From assembly GCA_905221605.1 (NCBI GenBank), contig CAJNDS010002001.1, positions 62,001-126,000 of the forward strand: a stretch of DNA of 64,000 bases. The letters run 5' to 3'. Origin of the DNA: Symbiodinium natans (lineage: Eukaryota > Sar > Dinophyceae > Suessiales > Symbiodiniaceae). Position 1 is the stretch's first letter, and each line of letters begins with the position of its first letter. Below, piece by piece: positions 56,713 to 64,000 of this stretch. The position numbers were made by a program, and so were the translations under genes. The notes below the pieces were generated by a model that was given only the letters and a program-made list of their open reading frames with translations, was not told the DNA's origin and made no database searches.

Positions 56713-58936
56713 GAAAAAGAACCAGTTGGTCCCTACGATGCCTGGTTAAAGCCACCCGAACTGGACTGAACAAAGTCATTAAAGCTGAGAACTCCAGGCG
56801 CCTGAAAAGGTGGAGAGAACGGATGCAAGATGACAAGCAGGCCTACCGTTGGCTGAGACAGCAAAACAGCAACTTGTCCCACTGCCTCAAGAAACATAAG
56901 GATGACGTGGTGGCGGGCTCCCCACAAGAGGCCTTGTTGAAACTCAAGCAGCACTGGCAAGGAGTCTGGAACAGACCCAACATCAACTTAGAGGAGGCGT
57001 GGCAGCAGGCTCAGGAACACTTGCCGCAGGCGCCTCACCAAGCAGTCACGTGGCAGTCGCCCTCAGGACAGGACTGCAGAGGAACCGTGCCGGGCATAGA
57101 TGGCTGGACGGCGGAAGAAATAGGTCTTTTCACCAACAGCATGTTTGATGCTCTTGCCGGCTTTTGCGACAAATGTAGGCATAGAGGTACTCTCCCCAAA
57201 GCGTGGAAACTTTATAGGCAAGTCCATCTGGGAAAAGGTAAGGCGCCTGAGCCGGATGGTGCTACGTTGACGGCAAACCTTCGACCCGTGTCGATTGCCA
57301 GTGTCTTCTGGCGAACTTACACAAAGGCTTGTTTCAAAAAAACCGAGACCCAAACCTGGCTTCGTGAAACCATGCCTGACTTCGTGTACGGCGGCATACC
57401 AAAGCGAGGAGTGCAGGACGGAGTTGGAAGACTCCTCAAGTGTGTCCACGACTCGTGGTTTGTGGGAACTTTAGATCTGAGCTTAGCCTTCGACATGGCT
57501 AGCCCGCACTTGGCAGTGAAGGCCATGAAATGCTTAGGAATGTGCCACCAGTTGGCAAACATGCTCCTTGATGCTTGGCAGGATCAGACTAGGTACCTGC
57601 AGTTCCTTGGCGAAACTGACCCTATGGGAGTCAAGGTGGACCGCAGCTTGCCCCAAGGTGACAGTTTCTCCATGTGTGCCATGACATGTTTAATACTCCC
57701 TGCCGCCTTGGCCATAAGAGAACAGTTTCCTCAAGCTGTTCAAGTTATCTTTGCTGACGACAGGTCCTTCGCCACCCCGTCGGCTAGTCAACTTGCGCAA
57801 GTCAGCAAAACTTGGCAAGTTTGGACGAAAAAGTTGGGTCTCCAAGAAAACATGGGAAAGGCCCAGTACTCGCACTTCACCATCAAAGGGCGGCGCCAAC
57901 TGGTGGGGGCGGGCTTGCAACCGGACAGGATCAAAGACAACATCCGCATTTTGGGGTTTTCCTTCACGCCGGCTCGTGGCAGAAAGGCTGACGAAAACGA
58001 GAAACAAAGGTTGAAGGACTCTCAAGCGAAGGCCTCAAAGTGTGCTTGTCTGCCGGGCGGGGTGAAAAGGCGGGTTAGGTTGGCCCAGTACTCGGTCTTG
58101 CCTAAAGCGCGCTGGGGCTGGCTTTTTAGAAGGCCGGCCTTGTCGGATATTCGTCAACTTGAGGGATGTGCTCGAAGACTCCTCAAAAAGCAGAAACAGG
58201 CTTCACCTTTCCTCTTCTCCTTGGTTAGGGGCCACGCGTGGGACTTGAGGTTCACGGCTGTGTGCGAGGCCGTCGCTATCGTGCATAGGATGCTGAACCG
58301 CGCACGGGTTGAACTGGAGGACTTCCCAAGGGCTAGGTCGGGCTGGGTTGGAGCCATGAGAAAAGGCCTTCGAGACCTAGGCTGGGTTGAAATGGGGCGC
58401 TCATGGAAGTGGCATCACCAGCCTCTGGGGTTCTTTTTAACCTTGAGACACGGCCAGCAAGGTTGGCAAGACGACCTGAAGCTGGTGCAACACCAGCTGA
58501 GGGAAACATGGAGATGGACCTGCTACTCGAAGTGGCAGAGGCAATCCCGACTGGACAGTCAGTTGTGCTCGGGCATAAGCTACCACCCGGCGAGGGTGAA
58601 GACATGTCATCGCATGAAATCGCCGTCACGGCGGGAGCTGCAGTCTCCCCTGCACGGTTCTGGGTCATGGTGCCGGGAGCCCAGTGTGGCTGCCCGTACT
58701 GTGGCAAGGTTGATGCTTCGTGGGAGCATGTGACGTGGCTGTGCACTCAGTCTCCTAGGCGTGCGGGCCTCACAAGCAGTTCTTGCTACGACATTCTCCA
58801 ACGTCGTTTGGGATGGCCTTCGGGGGTGAAAGGCAGGAAGCGAATAGACGCTGAGATCTTGGCATGGCTTGCCAGGGCAAGAGCTGACTGTCTGGCAGTC
58901 AGGAGGCAGAGGCCGCCTGGGCCTCGACGCTCATGA
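56713..58936 (+). mobile_element. Reverse-transcriptase retroelement, frameshifted
   Basis: The main frame is open from 56713 to 58733 (Met at 56823). RT landmarks in order: VHLGKGK, LRPVSIASVFWRTYTK (finger), GTLDLSLAFDMASP (first catalytic Asp), LPQGDSFSMC (motif B), VIFADDRSFA (catalytic FADD), NMGKAQYSHF (motif D) and RILGFSF (motif E). All three catalytic Asp are present. Near 58510 the sense passes to another frame (to 58936), which carries a C-terminal CPYCGKVDASWEHVTWLC zinc-binding motif and then a stop. So the protein is broken by one frameshift. No endonuclease or RNase H was found. Non-LTR-like retroelements with this tail occur in dinoflagellates (from memory). Confidence 0.85.
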
Positions 58937-59370
58937 TGCTGGATGCTCCGAGGCTCTTGCGGGCTGCCTGCCCGCAGTCCCCTTGTTTCATCTCCTCTCC
59001 CGGCCTAGTGGGGTTGGGTAAGGAGGGTTTTGGAGGTCCCGCGTGACCTCCTGCGGTCTTTTGAAGGCTGCCGAAACTTCTCTTTTCATGGGACTCCTTC
59101 TCGTGTTTTCTCCCACTCCTCTCTCCTAAGGTGGAGGGGTGCCTCGACGAGTCCTAAAGAATCTGCTTTTCATTTGCACTGAACCGCTGAGGCGGTCCGT
59201 CACTGCGCCGCTAAGGACAGCAGCGGCATCTCTTTCGTGGGCGGCTGCGGCCGCCTACAATCTGGTTGGCACCGTTCCCTCTTCGGCGTCTTCCATCGTC
59301 TACAAATCGCGCCCCATGAAGGTTTATGCAATTATGTATATGCGAATGAGAGGTTGAGCCAAGTACTGGA
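58937..59370. other. 3' flank of the retroelement
   Basis: GC-rich sequence with CGTGACCTCC/GAGGTCCCGCGTG inverted pieces (59031-59055). It may be a 3' UTR; no poly-A tail or target duplication found. A family B fragment starts near 59373. Confidence 0.4.
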
Positions 59371-59761
59371 CCCAAGAGTAACCTAGGAATGAAAAGGGTG
59401 CCCTTTTTGGGTTGGGTAGAGATTATTTTGGGGTCTACTTTCGAAATACTTTCAAGTACGAGTTTTGGGTTTTAGGGTGTAGGATGTTGTATGAAAAAGC
59501 ACAAAGCACAAGCGCGGAACCTTTCACTCTCACGGCAAAACCCGGTTGTCTAGAATGTCGGAGGTTCCCCGCAGAAGACAGCATCTCAGAGCATTATGCG
59601 GTTGAAAGCACGTCCAGAGCACGCGGTTTTGAGCGTATGTGCAAAAAAATGCATACGGTTTTAAAGACAAGGATAGTCTTAGGGTGCTGGTTTCGCGCAG
59701 GTTTTAGAGGGCGCTGTTTAGAGCATCTTGTTGGAGACCCGCCCTTTACAGGCCGACGAGC

Positions 59762-59763
<2 letters not shown>

Positions 59764-59804
<41 letters not shown>

Positions 59805-59822
59805 CAGAGAGATAGACAGAGA
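59764..59822. repeat. (GA)n with GATAGACA microsatellite
   Basis: About 16 GA dinucleotides followed by GATAGACAGA repeats; on the minus strand a CT tract directly 3' of an exon. Confidence 0.95.
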
Positions 59823-59831
59823 GCGATCTGA

Positions 59832-60184
59832 AGAGTGATATCGTGTACCAGATCGCTCGCACGCTGAAGAGCACCATCAAAGTAGTCCTTCACCTTCTCA
59901 ATCTGATTCGCTTCTTGTGTGAAGGAGAACAAGAACTCAAGCTTCTTCAAGGAATTCGTTAGGTCATGCTGAAGATAGTTGAGCATCTCTTTGATGCAAT
60001 CCGCTGGTGCGTCCTTGCGGAGCTGAGTGAGTGAAAAGCACGGCACACCAAGCATCTTCTTCGCATCGTTCATGGCATTCGTGAACAAGCCGTTGATGGC
60101 GTTGATGTCAATCACCGTCTTCTTTTCTGGATGTGCCTTTTGTGTTTTTGCCACCATGTTTAGCAACACTTGAAGCAACAACCT
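59832..60184 (-). CDS. Exon of about 117 codons, all-helical
   Basis: After TTTAAG|GTTG the minus frame reads LLQVLLNMVAKTQKAHPEKK, DINAINGLFTNAMNDAKKML, LQHDLTNSLKKLEFLFSFTQ and DYFDGALQRASDLVHDITLQ. It ends CTTCAG before a CT microsatellite. Strongly helical; no family recognised. Confidence 0.65.
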
Positions 60185-60510
60185 TAAATCCCTAAACCCT
60201 ACACCCCTAAACGGACCCTAAACAACAAAACTCTAACGCCCTATACCCTAAAACCCAAAACCCTAAACACCTTCCTTAAACACAAGCCCCAAAACCCTAA
60301 ACCCTAGACCCCTTCCTTAAACCCCAATAAGCCCCAAAACCCTAAACCGCTTCCTTAAACACTATGTCTCCCCCTTTTCTGAAGCCCTACACCCTAAAAC
60401 CCTCAAACCCTCAAACCCTCAAACCCCAAACCCTAAACCCTAAACCCTCAAACCCTCAAACCCTCAAACCCTCAAACCCTCAAACCCTCAAACCCTAAAC
60501 CCTAAATCCC
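60185..60510. repeat. C-rich degenerate and (CCCTCAAA)n repeats
   Basis: CCCTAAAC, CTTCCTTAAAC and an array of CCCTCAAA octamers (60400-60495). Telomere-like DNA resumes here after the repeat-poor segment. Confidence 0.9.
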
Positions 60511-60511
60511 C

Positions 60512-60609
60512 TTTCTTGGGTCCCTTCGGCCCTCTTAGGGGTGGAGGCCTCTGCTCCGGCGTGGCGCCGCCCTCCAGCCCACGCAGCAGATCGCCCACCT
60601 GCCGGTGCT
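60512..60609 (-). CDS. Exon next to a family D end
   Basis: After ACCTCCAAG (family D acceptor end) the minus frame reads HRQVGDLLRGLEGGATPEQR and then PPPLRGPKGPKKG. Confidence 0.55.
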
Positions 60610-61125
60610 TGGAGGTTCATGGTGATTATTGGAGGGGTTTAGGGTTTAGGGTTTAGGGTTTAGGGTTTAGGGTTTAGGGGCCTAAACCTTACACCCTACA
60701 CCCTAGACCCCAGAACAGGGGCGAAGGGACTTCTGACCCACAACCCATAGCCCAGCTTCGGGCCCTCCCTTATGGCCCAGGTCCGACACCCCAGTTATAA
60801 CTAGGCGGGTTTAAGGTTTAGGGGTTTAGGGGTTTAGGGTTGCTTGGGGTTTAGGGCTTTGAGGGAAGTTGTGGGGCTGGCGTCTTAGTAGAGTTTATGT
60901 CTCAGACTTTTGAAAGGGTTCAAGGGTAGCTTCTAAACCTCTACAGGGTTTCGGGCTTAGAGTTTAGAATTCGACTTTGGATGTGTGAGAGTTTAGGGTT
61001 GATGGTGTGAGGGCTTGGAGGAACTTAGCTTGGGCAAGATATTTCCATGGTTGGGATTAAGAGGATTACTTTTGGAGTTTCTGGTTCAGAGGGTTTAAAG
61101 GGCCCGACCCAGTTGCCATGATAAG
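60610..61125. other. Degenerate TTTAGGG and unassigned sequence
   Basis: A TTTAGGG array (60638-60676) and strongly decayed copies to 61090. No supported exon. Confidence 0.5.
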
Positions 61126-61126
61126 G

Positions 61127-61177
61127 ACTCGATTCACCCATCTTACGTACTGCAAATCCTCGCTGTGGCAACTTAGC
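61127..61177 (+). CDS. C-terminal exon
   Basis: After GATAAG the plus frame reads DSIHPSYVLQILAVAT then TAG. Confidence 0.5.
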
Positions 61178-61202
61178 ACCTAATTCCTAGCTGCCTATGA
61201 AC

Positions 61203-61460
61203 CTAGGACCAAGAATAGGTCCTTATTCTTTTCTTTAGGGTTTAGGTCCCCGTAATCCCTTAAAACCAGAAAGGGCAGCTTTTCATTCCGAGGGTACTCC
61301 TGGGTCTACTGATTCCTATCTGTTCATGAACCTATAAAGCCCTGCAAGCCTAAAGACTTATAGCTAAGTAGGACACAGAGTAGGCCCTTACTCCTTGTTT
61401 TAAGGGTTAAGGCTCCCGCCTATAAAACCCCCTTTTGATCAAAGAAGGGCTCTATACAGC
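61203..61460. mobile_element. Two diverged family B elements
   Basis: 61203-61309 has ends CTAGGACCAAGAATAGG and GAGGGTACTCCTGGGTCTA. 61360-61460 starts GTAGGACACAGAGTAGGCCC and ends AAGAAGGGC. Confidence 0.6.
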
Positions 61461-61704
61461 CCATCAGTCCCAAAAACCCCATGCCCTGAACCCTAAACCT
61501 AAGCCCTAAACCCTAAACAATTCGTGTTGGAGTTCTTAGCAACTACAAAGCCCCTCACCCCTCATGCCCAAAACCCCCCAACAAAGTTCCGCCTTTTGAA
61601 GCAAAAAACAGAACTGCCCCCCAAAAAAAGGCTCCATCCCCTGAGAATACTCTCCTTAGACTAGTTTCGGGTTCAGGGTTGAGGGGGGTGGGGCGGGGGG
61701 GTAC

Positions 61705-61818
61705 ATGGGGGTTTCCGACACTCGGGGTCCCTTATCGGCGTCCTGATTGTAGGCTACGATTCTGGGGGGTCTCTGTTAGGGGTCCCTTGTTTTCGTAAAC
61801 TCCCACATGTAACTACAG
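61705..61818. mobile_element. Family F introner
   Basis: GGGTTTCCGACACTCGGGGTCC ... GGGGTCCCTTGTTTTCGTAAACTCCC, followed after a few bases by an acceptor CTACAG. Confidence 0.6.
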
Positions 61819-61821
61819 TGA

Positions 61822-61867
61822 AGCCGTACCTTCAACCCAATTACAACCACATTCTTGGACTGTAGGC
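61822..61867 (+). CDS. C-terminal exon
   Basis: After GTAACTACAG the plus frame reads KPYLQPNYNHILGL then TAG. Confidence 0.5.
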
Positions 61868-62140
61868 GCTAGAAAATAGTTGTTAACTACAGTCTTACAC
61901 ACCCGACACACCCCAAATTCCCTCCATAAACCCTCATCACCTAAACCCTAAACCCCTACACCCTAAACCCCAAACCCTCATCAACCTGTAGAAGGCTCGG
62001 GGCTTCAGCCTTTTGGGCCAGGTTTACGCTTCAGGGCTTCAGGGTTGAGAGTTTGGGTTTTAGGGCTGAAGGCTTGGAGCCCAGGGTTTACAGTGTAGGG
62101 TTTAGGGTTTAGGGTTTAGTGCTAAAGGTCTGTAAGGAAA

Positions 62141-62266
62141 CTAGACCCAAGAGTAACCTAGGAATAAATGGGTACCCTTTTTTGGTTTCCTTCTTTGGCT
62201 TAGAAGGGCTGGTGAGGGAACCTAAGCCCCCAAAAAGGGGGAGTGAGGGCCTACGCTTGGTCTCAG
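62141..62266 (+). mobile_element. Family B introner
   Basis: CTAGACCCAAGAGTAACCTAGG ... GGGCCTACGCTTGGTCTCAG, with GGGTACCCTTTTTTGG inside. Its end gives the acceptor CTCAG of the next exon. Confidence 0.7.
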
Positions 62267-62353
62267 GAAAACCTTCAGAATTCCCCGCCGGGCACCTCCA
62301 TCGCCATCCTCTGCAACGCGGCCTGTCACGTCTCTCATCGGTGGGGCCTATAG
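62267..62353 (+). CDS. Exon, probably C-terminal
   Basis: The plus frame reads ENLQNSPPGTSIAILCNAAC then HVSHRWGL and TAG (62351-62353). 29 codons exactly from the acceptor. Confidence 0.6.
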   Translation, partial: ENLQNSPPGTSIAILCNAACHVSHRWGL

Positions 62354-62435
62354 GGTTTAGGGTTTAGGGTTTAGGGTTTAGGGCTTAGGGCTTAGGATTT
62401 AGGGTTTAGGGTTTAGGGTTTAGGGGATGAAGGCT

Positions 62436-62518
62436 GCATTAAGATGCTTCTATGCTTCATGCCTTGGGTCCGAACGTCCTTCAAGCACCTTGAAAACCTA
62501 AACCGTCCATGTGCCTAA
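62436..62518 (+). CDS. C-terminal exon-like island
   Basis: The plus frame reads GCIKMLLCFMPWVRTSFKHL then ENLNRPCA and TAA. Confidence 0.45.
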
Positions 62519-62756
62519 ATAGGGAATACTTGTGCCCCTAAACCCCAATCCCAAACCCTAAACCCTAAACCCTAAACCCTGAAACCCTAAACCCTAAACC
62601 CTTAAAGTACTTCCCATATAGGGACTTTGGGGGCCTTCAAGTACGTACTCATGAGGTACATGGACCCCTAGGGCTGCTTTGACCCCAGAACCCAAAACCC
62701 TGAAGCCCAAGACTCGAAACCCCAAACCCCAAGCCACCAAAATCCTGAACACCTCC

Positions 62757-62889
62757 CTTGGAGACGACATGAACCCCAAAAGACCTTATGGCTTATGGCT
62801 CATATACCTTAATAGGAACTATAGTAGTATGGGGTATATATGACCCCCCCCCCACCTCCAATTTTAGGGTTCATTTTGGCCCCCAAGGT
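62757..62889. mobile_element. Family A introner
   Basis: CCCTTGGAGACGACATGAACCCC ... TTTTAGGGTTCATTTTGGCCCCCAAGG, with AGTATGGGGTATATATGACCCC inside. It is followed by a short island (62890-62926, minus MDWASGLCVR) and then a family B element. Confidence 0.7.
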
Positions 62890-62926
62890 CGGGACCCGAA
62901 CGCAGAGGCCCGAAGCCCAGTCCATG

Positions 62927-63118
62927 CTAGACCCGGGAGTAACCTCGGAATAAAAAGGGTACCCTTTTTGGTTAAGGGGATTATAAGGGAAGGAATAAAA
63001 AGGGTACCCTTTTTGGTTTTTTAAGGGGATTATAAGGGAACCCAACCCTAAAAAAGGAATAAGGGGATAAGGGAACCCAACCCTAAAAAAGGATTAAAGG
63101 GCCTACTCCCGGTCCTAG
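62927..63118. mobile_element. Family B element with internal tandem duplication
   Basis: Ends CTAGACCCGGGAGTAACC and GGGCCTACTCCCGGTCCTAG, flanked by CATG. The unit GGAATAAAAAGGGTACCC...TTATAAGGGA occurs twice and GGGAACCCAACCCTAAAAAA twice. Confidence 0.75.
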
Positions 63119-63324
63119 CATGCTAGTCAGCTAACGACCCTAAACCCTCGAACCTCAGCCTTGAGCCACTTGATCCCAAGCCTATATGGACCCCAACCCC
63201 AAACCTTTGGGGACCAAATGAGCCCTAAAAGGGTCTATGGCTATATACCCGAAAAAAAAAACACATCCTAACCATACACCTTGGAAACTAAAGGCTAAGC
63301 CCTCAACCCTGGCCTCTGCCCCAG

Positions 63325-63378
63325 CAAGTGAAGCAAAAGGCGGTGGTGGCGTCACATCCTTCCAGCGTGTGGGCTTAG
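63325..63378 (+). CDS. C-terminal exon, 17 residues
   Basis: After TGCCCCAG the plus frame reads QVKQKAVVASHPSSVWA then TAG. Confidence 0.5.
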   Translation, partial: QVKQKAVVASHPSSVWA

Positions 63379-63441
63379 GGAGGGTTCCTAGTTCTTTGCT
63401 GATTTTGAATTTAGGTGGCAGGGTCTAAGGCTTTGTAGTAT

Positions 63442-63700
63442 TCATGGTTTGCGGCCACCGATGTAGGAGGGTAGAGCTATGGTCCCGGGTTGCACTCTAT
63501 CTTGTGTGTCAAAGCCCGCATGAAGTTCACCTTGCAAAAGGGTCCACGTGCCTATACTTGGGCTTTCGAGGGCCCATATACCCGGATATCCAAAACGTAC
63601 ACCTGAACCCTGCGCCCATACTCCTCCCTTGCTGGTCTTTCTCCGATGCTCAACAGCACAACGTCTGCCAGCTTCCTGGATCACATGCAGGTCGCGAGCA
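63442..63700 (-). CDS. Two exons split by a 72-nt intron that is itself open
   Basis: Exon 63603-63700 reads RDLHVIQEAGRRCAVEHRRK then TSKGGVWAQGS. Exon 63442-63530 reads GELHAGFDTQDRVQPGTIAL then PSYIGGRKP and TGA. Intron 63531-63602 has the donor TTCAG|GTGTACG and the acceptor TGCAAG|GTGAAC, with GTG duplicated. Because it is 72 nt without stops, retention would insert 24 residues in frame. Confidence 0.65.
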
Positions 63701-64000
63701 AACCCTTAGCCCTAAACCCTAAACCCTAAACCCTAAACAGGAGGGACTCCTCGAATTGCTTGTGTATAGCGCGTGCGGGCTGTGTAGCGGCTCACCATGC
63801 GGTGTTTGCGCTCCAGCCTCCAGCATCCAACACGCCGGCAAGTGCACGGGATACTTAAGACCCTAACCCTAAAGCCTAAACTCAAGACCCTAACCCTAAA
63901 GCCTAAACCCTGAAACCCTAACCCTAAACCCTAAACCCTAAAGCCCTAAACCCTATAAATCCTAAGCCACGAGGGAGGCCAGGATCCAAGCATTCCACCG

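Noticed and set aside
57063-58025. Minus-strand frames within the RT element
   Set aside because: Antisense to a frame with all RT motifs.

Overview
The window looks like nuclear DNA of a dinoflagellate, probably one related to the Symbiodiniaceae or Suessiales. This rests on three things: a ubiquitin-like plus ankyrin-repeat gene of a type very common in dinoflagellates, GC-AG introns beside GT-AG introns, and a plant/dinoflagellate-type telomere motif (TTTAGGG). The lineage is inferred from remembered family knowledge, not from a search.

Layout. From 1 to about 49.65 kb, and again from 60.18 kb to the end, the DNA is a fine mosaic. Islands of 50-300 bp with protein-coding character alternate with blocks of (TTTAGGG)n or (CCCTAAA)n in both orientations and with short AT/GC-mixed elements that have terminal inverted repeats. 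Between about 49.65 and 60.18 kb telomere-like repeats are almost absent (one degenerate patch at 52.16-52.27 kb). That segment holds longer exons (HEAT-like, kinase C-lobe, SH3-like), a long GA/GAGCGA microsatellite and a frameshifted reverse-transcriptase element.

How the parts fit. Many islands are exons, and the repeats and inverted-repeat elements between them are introns. Where two neighbouring exons can be joined in frame, the intron often begins at one copy of a short direct duplication (GTA, GTT, GTG, GCGA) and ends just before the second copy. This is the signature of introner elements, mobile DNA that creates introns and takes a splice site from its own target-site duplication. At least a dozen families can be told apart by their ends (called A to V here). 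The best reconstructions are the six-exon ankyrin gene (1116-3579), a two-exon gene split by one introner nested in another (39705-40085), a four-exon small-protein gene (33766-34426), an alpha/beta hydrolase split by stacked elements (40597-41870) and a GC-AG interrupted hydrophobic protein (10345-10654).

The telomere-like blocks lie inside introns, often inside an introner, and their G-rich strand supplies GTTTAGGG donors. At six places a block is flanked by direct duplications of 20-70 bp of unique DNA, which suggests insertion during break repair. At 48.2 kb the duplicated piece is an exon end and yields a potential new GC-AG intron.

Limits: exon calls rest on open frames, amino-acid character and splice-like borders read by eye. 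Short exons in GC-rich DNA can be open on both strands; doubtful cases are marked and their gene membership is mostly unknown.
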